A stretch of DNA of 64,000 nucleotides from the NCBI GenBank assembly GCA_041821315.1, contig JBGUEO010000001.1:248001-312000 (forward strand). Reading direction: 5' to 3'. The notes under the pieces were generated by a model, which saw only the letters and a program-made list of their open reading frames with translations, was not told the origin of the DNA and did no database searches. Of this stretch, positions 18,360-27,529 are shown piece by piece (the stretch's first letter is position 1; every line of letters starts with the position of its first letter). The stretch comes from DIGJ01 sp041821315. GTDB lineage: Bacteria > Bacillota > Clostridia > Lachnospirales > Lachnospiraceae. Both the position numbers and the translations under genes were made by a program.

Positions 18360-19244
18360 ATGGAACAAAAGTTGATTTTAGCTACAATAGTAGTTAGTGT
18401 AATAGGGTTTCTTTTATTAATTCGATATTTTGTGATTAGGAGACGGATGAAACAATTTACTCCCCAATATCATTCGAGGGAACAAGTTGAGAAGTTTAAT
18501 GACTTGTTAAGGACAGTAGGGTTAGCATTTGATCCGAGGCTGGATATATTTTATTCGTTACAAGATTGTTGGCAGAGAGAATTTGGATATCATAAAGTGT
18601 ATGATGAAATGGCAGCTACATTCAATTGGGTACTTGACTGTGAACCCATTGTTTTTGACTATGATAATAAACGATGGATGATTGAGCTATGGAAAGGGCA
18701 GTATGGTATTACGATTGGTGCTGAAGTTGGTATTTATATCGAGGATGGTGAATATACGTATCGAAGTGCAACATCGAGTGAAGAACTATTTGTGCGTTAT
18801 CATTTATGGAAGGGGAAAAAACTGGTTGCAAGCCGTGAGCAACGAGGGTGGTGGATTACATCATTTTCAGTGGGAGGATATGCAAAGCCCAAATACCTAT
18901 CTATGGCGATTGACATTTCTTTCCATGATAGTGAAATGAGTGAAATTTTTTATGAAGCCATGATAAAAAAAGGTTATAGCCTTGGAAGTTTGGGTCTATG
19001 GGGAAACACAGTGCGCATCCGTTATGAACATCCATATTCGCCCCAACCCGCCTCCAATACAAGCGTGTGGGCTAGAGCAGTAATGGTTATAAATCGAATC
19101 AATTGTAGAATTTTTTGTTCTTTGACTAGAAAACAGACTTGTACACTCGACAAACTTGAATATATTAAATTGCGGTTACCGATTCTTTACCATTTTATAA
19201 CTAAAATTTTGTTTATACGGGAGAAGAAAAATGGAAGAATGTAG
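18360..19244 (+). CDS. DUF4474-domain membrane-anchored protein
   Basis: This 294-residue protein has one N-terminal transmembrane helix (about residues 4-25). It then carries a DUF4474 domain, recognised from QDCWQREFGYH, FNWVLDCEPIVFDYDNKRW and IELWKGQYGI. The family is common in Clostridia and its function is unknown. ATG 18360 has GGGAG upstream. It overlaps the next gene (a metallophosphoesterase) by 14 bp, which implies a joint role. Confidence 0.75.
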   Translation: MEQKLILATIVVSVIGFLLLIRYFVIRRRMKQFTPQYHSREQVEKFNDLLRTVGLAFDPRLDIFYSLQDCWQREFGYHKVYDEMAATFNWVLDCEPIVFDYDNKRWMIELWKGQYGITIGAEVGIYIEDGEYTYRSATSSEELFVRYHLWKGKKLVASREQRGWWITSFSVGGYAKPKYLSMAIDISFHDSEMSEIFYEAMIKKGYSLGSLGLWGNTVRIRYEHPYSPQPASNTSVWARAVMVINRINCRIFCSLTRKQTCTLDKLEYIKLRLPILYHFITKILFIREKKNGRM

Positions 19245-20121
19245 GCTGGACCGAAAAATGAAAAAGATTTATCGAAATGCAGAACGAATTGAAGTAGGTG
19301 AAACTACAAAAATTGCAATTATGAGTGACTGTCATAGAGGAACAGGCGAATGGAATGATAATTTTGCAGAAAACGAAAAAATTTATTTTACAGCACTACG
19401 AGAATATTATAGGAATGATTATACTTATATTGAATTAGGAGATGGGGATGAACTTTGGGAAAACAGAGATTATAGTAAAATAATTCAGTTATATAGTCAC
19501 ATATTTTGGCTTCTTTCACAGTTTTATAGGGAAGGGAGACTCTATATGCTGTATGGAAATCATGACAAACAAAAGAAAAGTAAAAAATTTACAAAAAAAT
19601 ACATGAGTGAATATTATTATGAAGCAGAAAATCGATATCTACCACTCTTTCCAAAAATTGAGGTGACAGAAGGGTTGGTGTTAAAGCTAACGTGTTGTGA
19701 AAAACAGCGGACGATTCTTTTGGTACATGGGCATCAAGGAGATTTATTGAATGATACCTTGTGGAGATTTACACGATGGATGGTTCGATACATTTGGAAA
19801 CCGTTGGAGTTATTAGGAATAAATAACCCGATGACACCGGCCGGAAATTATTCCAATCGCCCGAAACATGCCAATAAGGTAGAACAATGGGCGGAATGTA
19901 CAAAGCAGATTACAATTGGAGGGCATACGCATCATGCACTATGTTCAAGTGACTTAGCAGCTTGCTATTTTAACACGGGTAGCTGTGTCCATCCAAGATG
20001 TATCATGGCAATTGAGATTGAGGATCGACAGTTACGCTTAGTCAAATGGGGAATCGATGTCGACAGTAGGAATCATTTGCTTGTGAAAAAAGAATTACTC
20101 GTACAACATTATCTTGATTAA
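19231..20121 (+). CDS. Metallophosphoesterase
   Basis: This 296-residue calcineurin-like phosphoesterase has the motifs SDCHRG, GDGDELWENRDY, YGNHDK, VHGHQGD and GGHTHHA in the canonical order, supplying the two-metal site. The fold resembles UDP-2,3-diacylglucosamine hydrolases, but a lipid A substrate is implausible in a Firmicute, so the substrate is open. The start lies within the end of the DUF4474 gene. Confidence 0.85.
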   Translation: MEECRLDRKMKKIYRNAERIEVGETTKIAIMSDCHRGTGEWNDNFAENEKIYFTALREYYRNDYTYIELGDGDELWENRDYSKIIQLYSHIFWLLSQFYREGRLYMLYGNHDKQKKSKKFTKKYMSEYYYEAENRYLPLFPKIEVTEGLVLKLTCCEKQRTILLVHGHQGDLLNDTLWRFTRWMVRYIWKPLELLGINNPMTPAGNYSNRPKHANKVEQWAECTKQITIGGHTHHALCSSDLAACYFNTGSCVHPRCIMAIEIEDRQLRLVKWGIDVDSRNHLLVKKELLVQHYLD

Positions 20122-20220
20122 GAATGGTAAGTAAAAAATCAAAGCTTGTCTTGTGCATTTGTCAATTTATGTCGAAGTTTGCATATAATGGGTATATACC
20201 AAATGAAAGGAGGTAGTGTT

Positions 20221-20502
20221 ATGATGGCAAAAATTTTACTGTATGAACACCCGAATTTCCAAGGAAGATGCCTTGAGATTACGCGTCCTACACCACATTT
20301 AAGCAAATATTGTTTTAATAACAAGGTTTCATCACTAAAGGTGATTTGTGGTGAGTGGAGATTATGTGAACATTCTGATTTTGAAGGAGATCAGTATACG
20401 GTATGTGAAAGAGGAGGCCCTTGTTGCAATGGAAATTATCCATGTCCATGTGATTGGTGCGGAGAGAATAATGAGATTTCATCTCTTTATCCAGTGTGTT
20501 AA
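20221..20502 (+). CDS. Cysteine-rich beta/gamma-crystallin domain protein
   Basis: This 93-residue protein consists of one beta/gamma-crystallin domain with two Greek-key motifs. Both calcium double-clamp motifs are intact: NNKVSS (33-38) and NNEISS (83-88), each preceded by the expected aromatic/glycine pattern (YEHPNFQG and CEHSDFEG). There are eleven cysteines, several clustered in an insert at 68-80, which is unusual. There is no signal peptide, so it is probably intracellular or spore-associated (inference). An AAAGGAGG ribosome site precedes ATG 20221. Confidence 0.85.
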   Translation: MMAKILLYEHPNFQGRCLEITRPTPHLSKYCFNNKVSSLKVICGEWRLCEHSDFEGDQYTVCERGGPCCNGNYPCPCDWCGENNEISSLYPVC

Positions 20503-20553
20503 TAAAGGATTAGGGAGGTAACAATCAAATGATACCAAATGTAGGGAAGTAGA

Positions 20554-20597
20554 CGATGCCCATTTCCAAAAAATTTATAACTTGGAAATGGGCATCG
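20554..20597 (+). terminator. Terminator after the crystallin gene
   Basis: CGATGCCCATTTCCAA (20554-20569) pairs perfectly with TTGGAAATGGGCATCG (20582-20597), a 16-bp stem. Confidence 0.75.
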
Positions 20598-20694
20598 TTA
20601 TGTGATGAACCTCTTTAAAAATAAAATAATTCGTATTATAATAGGAAAGAGCAGTGTATTTATATAATAGAAAATAATAAAGGAGTATTATGAT

Positions 20695-21732
20695 ATGGCT
20701 ATTTTAGTAACAGGCGGAGCAGGATATATAGGAAGTCATACGTTGATAGAATTATTGACGGCAGGATATGAGGTAGTAGTTGTTGATAATTTATGCAATT
20801 CCAGCAAGGAGGCTCTAACACGTGTTAAAAAAATTACAGGAAAAGAAGTTACCTTTTATGAGGCAGATATTTGTGATAAAGAGGCGTTAGAAGCCATTTT
20901 TTTAAAGGAGAAAATTGATTCAGTCATTCATTTTGCGGGATTGAAAGCAGTGGGAGAATCTGTAAAAAAACCTTTGTTGTACTATCAAAACAACATCAGT
21001 GGAACGATAATCCTATGTGAAATGATGCAAAAGTATAATGTTAAAAATATTGTATTTAGTTCTTCGGCAACTGTGTATGGAGCTCCAAAATTTGTTCCAA
21101 TTACTGAAACTTGTCCGAAAGGGGAAATAACGAATCCATATGGTCAAACAAAGTCTATGTTGGAACAGATTTTAATTGATCTTCATACCTCTGATCCAGA
21201 GTGGAATGTTATTTTGCTACGTTATTTTAATCCAATTGGTGCACATGAGAGTGGTATGATAGGAGAAGATCCGAAGGGAATACCAAATAATTTACTCCCA
21301 TATATTGCGCAGGTTGCTGTAGGAAAACTGGAGTGTTTGGGCGTGTTTGGTGACGATTATGATACAAAAGATGGAACCGGAGTTAGAGATTATATTCATG
21401 TAGTGGATTTGGCAATTGGTCATGTACGGGCAATTGAAAAGTTAGGAGAGCGAAACGGTATCAGTGTCTATAATCTTGGAACAGGGAATGGATATAGTGT
21501 ATTAGAAGTTATTCATGCATTTGAACGTGCATGTGGGAAAAAGATTCCTTATGCAATTAAGCCAAGAAGAGCGGGGGATATTGCAACCTGCTATTGTGAT
21601 CCGGATAAGGCAGGCAAGGAACTTTTGTGGAAGGCACAGTATGGAATTGAGCGTATGTGTGAAGATTCTTGGAGATGGCAGTCACAAAATCCGAATGGAT
21701 ATCATAACGAAGAATCAATGCAATTAGATTGA
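20695..21732 (+). CDS. galE: UDP-glucose 4-epimerase
   Basis: This 345-residue short-chain dehydrogenase-type epimerase interconverts UDP-glucose and UDP-galactose. The NAD motif GGAGYIG at the N-terminus, the catalytic SSSATVYG...NPYGQTK (Ser, Tyr, Lys) and RYFNPIGAH are intact. AAAGGAG lies upstream. It completes the Leloir function begun by galM at 1888, though the two are far apart. Confidence 0.95.
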   Translation: MAILVTGGAGYIGSHTLIELLTAGYEVVVVDNLCNSSKEALTRVKKITGKEVTFYEADICDKEALEAIFLKEKIDSVIHFAGLKAVGESVKKPLLYYQNNISGTIILCEMMQKYNVKNIVFSSSATVYGAPKFVPITETCPKGEITNPYGQTKSMLEQILIDLHTSDPEWNVILLRYFNPIGAHESGMIGEDPKGIPNNLLPYIAQVAVGKLECLGVFGDDYDTKDGTGVRDYIHVVDLAIGHVRAIEKLGERNGISVYNLGTGNGYSVLEVIHAFERACGKKIPYAIKPRRAGDIATCYCDPDKAGKELLWKAQYGIERMCEDSWRWQSQNPNGYHNEESMQLD

Positions 21733-21752
21733 TTACTTGATTAAAGTAGTGT

Positions 21753-21781
21753 TTGACAAAACTGGACAAAATGAATATGAT
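21753..21781 (+). promoter_or_regulatory. Promoter of the cobalamin operon
   Basis: TTGACA (21753-21758), 17-bp spacer, TATGAT (21776-21781): a near-consensus sigma-A promoter placed directly before the riboswitch aptamer. Confidence 0.75.
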
Positions 21782-21799
21782 ATATCTAGTATTTGAATA

Positions 21800-22000
21800 A
21801 TGATGCTTGTTGGTGCATATAGGATAGAATTTTGATTTTATCCTATATGAGAATAGGGAATTGGGTACGAATCCCAAACAGTCCTGCTGCCGTATGGATT
21901 AAATCATCTTAATGATGCCACTGAGCATTTTGCTTGGGAAGGCTAAGATGATGTGAGAGTCTAAGTCGGAAGACCTGCCAACAAGACACCAATATTACTT
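21800..22000 (+). ncRNA. Cobalamin (AdoCbl) riboswitch
   Basis: The aptamer landmarks appear in order: an early TTGGTG, the GGGTACGAATCCCA...CTGCTGCCGTA region, GCCACTG at 21917-21923, and the B12 box AAGTCGGAAGACCTGCC at about 21964-21980. It sits in the leader of the corrinoid salvage and uptake operon. An intrinsic terminator downstream is the likely expression platform, shutting the operon when cobalamin is plentiful. Confidence 0.9.
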
Positions 22001-22073
22001 CACAGGATATGGAGTTTTGGACACGTTTTTCTTTCACTTTTCTCAAATTAGAAAAGTATTTTTTGTGTGTTGT

Positions 22074-22102
22074 AAACCTTAGTCTGTGACTAAGGTTTTT
22101 TC
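22074..22102 (+). terminator. Riboswitch-controlled terminator
   Basis: AAACCTTAGT (22074-22083) pairs with ACTAAGGTTT (22089-22098), followed by T residues, 42 bp upstream of cobT. It is the probable off-state of the riboswitch. Confidence 0.8.
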
Positions 22103-22143
22103 TTATTGAAAATAGAGTATGATGACGCGGATAGGAGGAAGGA

Positions 22144-23241
22144 ATGACAAAAGAAGCCTTATATTACAAAATCAAACGAATTCCACCCATTCATCAAGAG
22201 GTAGCAGTTGATACCAAAGACTATTTGCAAAATCTTGCAAAACCACCAGGGAGTTTAGGTGAGTTAGAATATATAGCGCAAAAGATATCGGCAATTACAG
22301 GAAAACAAAGGAATCATTTAGATAAACGATGTGTTCTTGTTTTTTCTGCAGATAATGGAGTAGTTAAAGAAGGTGTTGCATCTGGACCGCAATCAATTAC
22401 GGCTGCTCAGACAAGAAATATGTTAGATGGAATGACTGGTGTTTCAGTAATTGCGAAACATTTTCATAGTGATTTAATGGTTATCGATGTGGGAATTCAT
22501 GATTATGTGGAGCATAAAGATTTAATTAGACGAAGCATTCGAAGAGGAACGAGTAACATTGCAAAACAGGAAGCTATGTCATTAAACGAAGTGATACAAG
22601 CGGTTGAAATAGGCATTGAAATGGCTGAAAAAGCATGGAAGAGAGGCTATCAGGTCATAGGAATTGGTGAGATGGGAATTGGCAATACCACAACCAGCAG
22701 TGCTGTTCTTGCCGCATTGTTAGGACTTTCGATCGAAGAAGTAAGAGATGTAGTTGGAAAGGGTGCTGGACTTACTAAGTCTGCTTACCAAAAAAAAATT
22801 GCAGTAATTGAAACAGCATTGTTGTTAAACCGGCCTCAAAAAGACGACCCCATTGATTGCTTGCAAAAAGTCGGAGGGTTTGACTTGGCAGCAATGACAG
22901 GAGCTTATTTAGGAGCTGCACTCTTTCAACTTCCAGTTGCTATTGACGGGTTTATTTCAATTGTAGCTGCACTTTGTGCAGCAAGGCTTAATCCATTGGT
23001 AAAAGACTATCTTTTTGCATCCCATTGTTCCCATGAACGGGGATATGTAATGGCACAAAATGAATTAGGATTGAATGCTGTCCTTCATCTGGATATGCGT
23101 CTAGGAGAGGGGAGCGGATGTCCGATTATGTTTGAAATAATGGAAACGGCATGTATGGTTGTGCGAGATATGGCTACCTTTGAAAAAGCACAAATTAATA
23201 CAGATTACTTGAACCCGATTCGAAACCAGGATGCCTTTTAG
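22144..23241 (+). CDS. cobT: Nicotinate-nucleotide--dimethylbenzimidazole phosphoribosyltransferase
   Basis: This 365-residue enzyme makes alpha-ribazole phosphate, the lower-ligand nucleotide of cobalamin. KPPGSLG near residue 32, FSADNGVVKEGVASGP, GIGEMGIGNTT and the C-terminal LGEGSG (catalytic Glu) are diagnostic of CobT. It is the first gene behind the cobalamin riboswitch. Confidence 0.95.
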   Translation: MTKEALYYKIKRIPPIHQEVAVDTKDYLQNLAKPPGSLGELEYIAQKISAITGKQRNHLDKRCVLVFSADNGVVKEGVASGPQSITAAQTRNMLDGMTGVSVIAKHFHSDLMVIDVGIHDYVEHKDLIRRSIRRGTSNIAKQEAMSLNEVIQAVEIGIEMAEKAWKRGYQVIGIGEMGIGNTTTSSAVLAALLGLSIEEVRDVVGKGAGLTKSAYQKKIAVIETALLLNRPQKDDPIDCLQKVGGFDLAAMTGAYLGAALFQLPVAIDGFISIVAALCAARLNPLVKDYLFASHCSHERGYVMAQNELGLNAVLHLDMRLGEGSGCPIMFEIMETACMVVRDMATFEKAQINTDYLNPIRNQDAF

Positions 23242-23273
23242 TTGTATCGTATAAGATGGAATGGGAGTTTACA

Positions 23274-23846
23274 ATGAATATTTTTATTTCAGGGGGATGC
23301 AAAAATGGAAAATCATCGTATGCACAGAACCTAGCAATTTTGCAAAAAAAAGAGAATTCACCGCTGTATTATGTGGCAACCATGGAAGCGGTAGATTTAG
23401 AAGATGAGGAACGAATCAGACGGCATGTGCGTGAGCGAGATGGTCTTTTGTTTGAAACAATTGAATGTTCACGAGATATTATTCAGTTACTTACTTATAA
23501 AAATAAAAAGGCATCTTTTTTAATTGATAGTACGACGGCACTTCTTGCAAATGAGATGTTTCAAGAAGGAAAAAGCAAAAAAGGAATTGCAAAAAAAATT
23601 GGAATCGAATTGGAAGAAATATTAAAAGTACTAGATGACGTAGTCATTGTTTCAGATTACATTTTTTCAGATGCAGCATTGTTTTTTGATGAAACATGTG
23701 AATACCAGAAAAATTTGGCATATCTTGATCAAGTTTGTGCAAATAACTGCGAAATTGTCCTGGAAATTTTTTATGGGAACGTTATAGTACACAAAGGAGG
23801 AGATAAATTTGAAGCACTTATGGAACGGAGTATGCATGTCAATTAG
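23274..23846 (+). CDS. cobU: CobU-like cobinamide kinase/guanylyltransferase
   Basis: This 190-residue P-loop protein (GGCKNGKSS at the N-terminus) has CobU-type motifs YVATMEAVD, the ERIRRHVRER segment and LIDSTTALLANEMF. Its C-terminal third lacks the usual IVP...RHFRD and GIGVKIK elements, which instead occur in the separate short gene at 24583. It phosphorylates adenosylcobinamide and/or transfers GMP to it in nucleotide-loop assembly. ATG 23274 is the family-consistent start. Confidence 0.8.
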   Translation: MNIFISGGCKNGKSSYAQNLAILQKKENSPLYYVATMEAVDLEDEERIRRHVRERDGLLFETIECSRDIIQLLTYKNKKASFLIDSTTALLANEMFQEGKSKKGIAKKIGIELEEILKVLDDVVIVSDYIFSDAALFFDETCEYQKNLAYLDQVCANNCEIVLEIFYGNVIVHKGGDKFEALMERSMHVN

Positions 23847-24564
23847 TATGTATACAATATTTCCGAGTAAGGCGGATGTTTGGGATGAGAAAGCAACCAA
23901 GTATTTGATTCCATTTTATCCGATGGCTGGATGTTTCATTGGGATATTCTGGTATGGATTGTACTTGATTTTGCAACGATTGCTTGTACCTATTATGTTA
24001 AAAACATTCCTGCTAATGATTATTCCCTCTATTTTGAGTGGGTTTTTACATTTGGATGGATTTATGGATACAAGTGATGCGATTGGTTCCAGAAAAAGTG
24101 TAGAAGAAAAACGAAAAATATTAAAGGATTCCCACGTGGGCGCATTTGCTGTAATTGCCATATTGCTTTGGATGTTTGCTTCCTTTTGTGGAATGTATAC
24201 CATATTGTCCGAAGGAAAAAGCGTAGTGTCATTTTTCTTTATTCCAATCGTTTCGCGCGCATTCACAGGAATTTGCGTTTTAAAGGGAAAACCAATCTCA
24301 AAAAATAGTTATCTTACACTTTATCAAAAGGATAAAGCCAAGTGGCAGATGATACTTCAAATTGGGTATTTAATTGTATGTATTGCACTACCACTGTTAT
24401 GTTTGGATATTCGAACCATACTAATTGTACTGATTATGCTGACCACGGCTCTTTTGTCAGCAAAGCATGCGTTTAAACAGCTCGGGGGAATGTCTGGAGA
24501 TATATCTGGATATATTGTAACGCTGAGTGAATTGGCTGCACTATTGTCCGTGTCAATATTATAG
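23809..24564 (+). CDS. cobS: Adenosylcobinamide-GDP ribazoletransferase (cobalamin synthase)
   Basis: This 251-residue integral membrane enzyme joins alpha-ribazole to adenosylcobinamide-GDP. The motif GFLHLDGFMDTSDAIGSRKS carries the conserved acidic residues (read as LHLDGFMDT and DAIGS). About six hydrophobic segments follow, with KQLGGMSGDISGY near the end. It starts at TTG 23809 behind AAAGGAGGAG and overlaps the preceding gene by 38 bp. Confidence 0.92.
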   Translation: MKHLWNGVCMSISMYTIFPSKADVWDEKATKYLIPFYPMAGCFIGIFWYGLYLILQRLLVPIMLKTFLLMIIPSILSGFLHLDGFMDTSDAIGSRKSVEEKRKILKDSHVGAFAVIAILLWMFASFCGMYTILSEGKSVVSFFFIPIVSRAFTGICVLKGKPISKNSYLTLYQKDKAKWQMILQIGYLIVCIALPLLCLDIRTILIVLIMLTTALLSAKHAFKQLGGMSGDISGYIVTLSELAALLSVSIL

Positions 24565-24582
24565 AACAGGAGGATATGTATT

Positions 24583-24963
24583 ATGATTGTGGTAATTGGT
24601 GGAGCTTACCAAGGAAAATTAGCCTATGTAAAAAAACAGTACTGCGTTACGGATGCGGATATTTTGATTTGTGAGCAAGGACAATGCGAAATCGTAACAA
24701 GTCAGCCGGTCATATATGGCTGGGAACACATGATTCTAGCACAGGTAAAATGTGGAATAGATAGTATGAGTTATGTGAAAGGTCAGATTGATTATTTGCA
24801 AGATAAAATTATAATTTGTGAAGATTCCTCTTGTGGAATCGTGCCAACGGATAAGGATATGCGTCTTTATCGAGAGGCAAGTGGCCGAACGTTGTCTTAT
24901 CTTGCAAGTAGAGCCGATGAAGTGGTACGTGTTTTTTGTGGAATAGGAAGTAAAATAAAATGA
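24583..24963 (+). CDS. Short CobU-like protein
   Basis: This 126-residue protein opens with a P-loop-like GGAYQGKL (the usual Ser/Thr after Lys is Leu). It ends with the CobU C-terminal hallmarks GIVPTDKDMRLYREASGR and GIGSKIK. It lacks the central third of a normal 180-residue CobU. It may act together with the longer CobU-like protein upstream as a split enzyme, or be a specialised nucleotide-binding paralogue. Its stop overlaps cobC (ATGA). Confidence 0.7.
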   Translation: MIVVIGGAYQGKLAYVKKQYCVTDADILICEQGQCEIVTSQPVIYGWEHMILAQVKCGIDSMSYVKGQIDYLQDKIIICEDSSCGIVPTDKDMRLYREASGRTLSYLASRADEVVRVFCGIGSKIK

Positions 24964-25532
24964 AACTATATCTCTTGCGTCATGGAAAAACAGAAGCAAA
25001 TAAACAACGATTGTATTGTGGTCAAACGGATATCGGGCTTTGTAGAGAGGGTAGAGAGGAACTTTTAAAACAAAAAGAAACGATTGTATACCCCAAAGCA
25101 GACATCTATATTGTGACAGGTCTTAAGCGAACTAGAGAAACATTAGAAATTCTTTATAAAGATCAACCTTGTGTGTGTATGACAGAGTGGAATGAGATGA
25201 ATTTTGGGAGTTTTGAGATGAAGTCCTATGAGGAATTAAGAGATAGGGCGGCATATCAAAACTGGATTCAAAATATAGAAAAAAACCCATGTCCTATGGG
25301 GGAAAGTCAGCGACAATTTAAAGATAGAATTCAAACAGGATTAAAGCAATTGGAAGAACTCTTTAGGGAGGAAAATGATAGAAGTGTACTTGCGATAACG
25401 CATGGCGGGGTCATATCGGAAATTATGGAAAAATTTTTCCCAAATCAAAAGAACTTTTATGAATGGCAGCCTTCCTTTGGAAGAGGTTATTTCGTTGATA
25501 TAAATGATACAGTAAACTATACTATAATTTAA
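24960..25532 (+). CDS. cobC: Histidine phosphatase, probable alpha-ribazole phosphatase
   Basis: This 190-residue phosphoglycerate-mutase-like phosphatase carries the LRHGKTEAN catalytic His motif and a later ITHGGV histidine. Placed between cobS and B12 uptake genes, it most likely removes phosphate from alpha-ribazole phosphate (CobC). It overlaps the short CobU-like gene by 4 bp. Confidence 0.85.
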   Translation: MKLYLLRHGKTEANKQRLYCGQTDIGLCREGREELLKQKETIVYPKADIYIVTGLKRTRETLEILYKDQPCVCMTEWNEMNFGSFEMKSYEELRDRAAYQNWIQNIEKNPCPMGESQRQFKDRIQTGLKQLEELFREENDRSVLAITHGGVISEIMEKFFPNQKNFYEWQPSFGRGYFVDINDTVNYTII

Positions 25533-25542
25533 GGAGATTTTT

Positions 25543-26505
25543 ATGAATAAGAAACTAGTATCCCTATTGCTCGTAGTTACACTTTTATTCTCTATTACTG
25601 GATGTGCTGCGAAAGAAGATACCGCAAAGAATACAGACAGTAATGCGCAGATAGTTGAAACACAAGAGGGCAGTAATACACTGCCAACCAATGATCGAGC
25701 AGGAAATGAGATTAAGCTTCCAAACAAAATAGAAACAATTATTTCACTTGCACCATCGGTCACAGAGACTTTAATAGATCTTGGAGTAACCGATAAAATT
25801 ATTGCAATTGATACAAATTCAGTAGGATGTGAAGGAATATCAGATAAGTTGCCGGCATTTGACTTAATGAACCCAGATGTTGAAAAAATGATTGCATTGA
25901 TGCCAAGTGTCGTTTTTGTATCAAGCATTAGTTTAATGGATGGACAAGATCCTTTTAAACAGTTAGAAGACTTAGGAATCTGTGTGATTTGCATTCCGAC
26001 CAGCGATAGTATACAAGGAATAGAGGATGACATTTACTTCCTTGGAGAAGTAATCCAAAATACAAAAAAGAGTGATGAAATCATTAAAACGATGCAAACA
26101 CAAATTGATGCGATCGCCGCAATCGGAGCGACGATTGCCGATAAAAAACATGTATATTTTGAAATTGGGGCAGCACCTTCCATGTATAGCTTTGGTTCGG
26201 GTGTATTTTTAAATGAAATGATTGAATTAATTGGAGCAACCAATGTGTTTGCAGATCAAGAGAGTTGGATTAGCGTAGAGGCAGAATCGGTGGTTAATAC
26301 AAATCCGGACGTTATTTTAACGAACGTAAACTATATTGAAAATCCTTGTGATGAAATTTCTAGTCGAGAAGGATTTTCAGGGGTAAAGGCCGTGCGGGAT
26401 AATCAGGTTTACTACATTGATAATATGGCAAGTTCTTTGCCTAATGAAAATATTGTAACGGCACTGCAAGAAATGGCAAAAGCAGTATACCCAGACCTAT
26501 ACTAA
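25543..26505 (+). CDS. btuF: Corrinoid ABC transporter substrate-binding lipoprotein
   Basis: This 320-residue lipoprotein has an N-terminal signal with lipobox ITGC (Cys about residue 22) and a periplasmic-binding-protein type III fold (LAPSVTETLIDLGVTDKIIAID; SWISVEAESVV). It captures corrinoids outside the cell and delivers them to the permease encoded next. B12 rather than heme or siderophore is inferred from the riboswitch operon. Confidence 0.88.
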   Translation: MNKKLVSLLLVVTLLFSITGCAAKEDTAKNTDSNAQIVETQEGSNTLPTNDRAGNEIKLPNKIETIISLAPSVTETLIDLGVTDKIIAIDTNSVGCEGISDKLPAFDLMNPDVEKMIALMPSVVFVSSISLMDGQDPFKQLEDLGICVICIPTSDSIQGIEDDIYFLGEVIQNTKKSDEIIKTMQTQIDAIAAIGATIADKKHVYFEIGAAPSMYSFGSGVFLNEMIELIGATNVFADQESWISVEAESVVNTNPDVILTNVNYIENPCDEISSREGFSGVKAVRDNQVYYIDNMASSLPNENIVTALQEMAKAVYPDLY

Positions 26506-26506
26506 A

Positions 26507-27529
26507 ATGAAGAAAAAAGTAGGTATTATGATAGGTATAGCTGTCTGTGCTATTTTAATTGGAATTGGAGTTGGCAGTGTATTTGTTTCTCCTGTTCAGA
26601 TTTTTCAGATATTTATGAATCAGATATTTCAAGTTCCACTGCCAAGCAGTGTGCAAAGCATTTATGTTGGATTAATTTTACAAATTCGCTTACCGCGTGT
26701 CATCCTTGCCTTTTGCGTAGGAGCAGCACTTGCTGTTAGTGGAACAATTATGCAATCAGTTCTTAAAAATCCTTTGGCTTCTTCGTTTGGATTGGGAGTT
26801 ACTTCGGGGGCTGGACTTGGAGCAGTTTTAGTAATGATGGGAGGATTTGCTTCTGGAATGTTAGGCACTTTTTTACTTCCAGTTGTGGGACTTGTATTTG
26901 GATTAGCAACTGTTTTTTTGTCCATATCGCTTGCATCAAGACTGGATAAAAATATGTCAAATTATACCATCATATTAACTGGTATGGTGTTATCCTTATT
27001 TATAAATGCAATTATGTCTATGCTTGCATCTACTTCAAAGGAATACTCGCAACGAATCACTTTGTGGCAATTAGGGAGCTTTTCTTTAAAAGAGTGGCGT
27101 TATGTATTTGCTTTATTTCCGATTGTTCTTCTTTGTATTTTGTTTTTTATGCGATACGCAAAAGAGTTGGATATTTTGACATTTGGCGAAGAACAAGCCA
27201 ATATTATGGGGATTGAAACAAAGAAAGTGAAGCGTTTGTTGATTGGAATGACAGCTGTTCTTACTGGAACCGCAGTATCTTTTGTTGGAATAATTGGATT
27301 TGTAGATTTGATTGCACCACATGTTGTAAGACGTATGTTTGGATCCGACCATCGATATGTAATTCCTATGTCGGCGTTATTTGGTGGAAGTTTTATGGTA
27401 ATAGCTGATCTATTTGCCCGCACCTTGATTTCTCCATCTGAAATTCCAATTGGATCAATTACTGCAATTATTGGAGCACCATTTTTTATCTATGTCTTTT
27501 TTCGAAGCAGGAAGGAGAAACCGCTATGA
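26507..27529 (+). CDS. btuC: Corrinoid ABC transporter permease (FecCD/BtuC family)
   Basis: This 340-residue permease has about ten membrane helices. The family motifs IRLPRVILAFCVGAALAVSG and GFVDLIAPHVVRR...GSDHR are intact. It begins 1 bp after the btuF stop and overlaps the ATPase gene by 4 bp, so the three form one transporter. Confidence 0.92.
   Translation: MKKKVGIMIGIAVCAILIGIGVGSVFVSPVQIFQIFMNQIFQVPLPSSVQSIYVGLILQIRLPRVILAFCVGAALAVSGTIMQSVLKNPLASSFGLGVTSGAGLGAVLVMMGGFASGMLGTFLLPVVGLVFGLATVFLSISLASRLDKNMSNYTIILTGMVLSLFINAIMSMLASTSKEYSQRITLWQLGSFSLKEWRYVFALFPIVLLCILFFMRYAKELDILTFGEEQANIMGIETKKVKRLLIGMTAVLTGTAVSFVGIIGFVDLIAPHVVRRMFGSDHRYVIPMSALFGGSFMVIADLFARTLISPSEIPIGSITAIIGAPFFIYVFFRSRKEKPL

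Noticed and set aside
25341..26033. Minus-strand 230-codon frame
   Set aside because: It lies opposite the clearly coding cobC and btuF genes and is a shadow frame.
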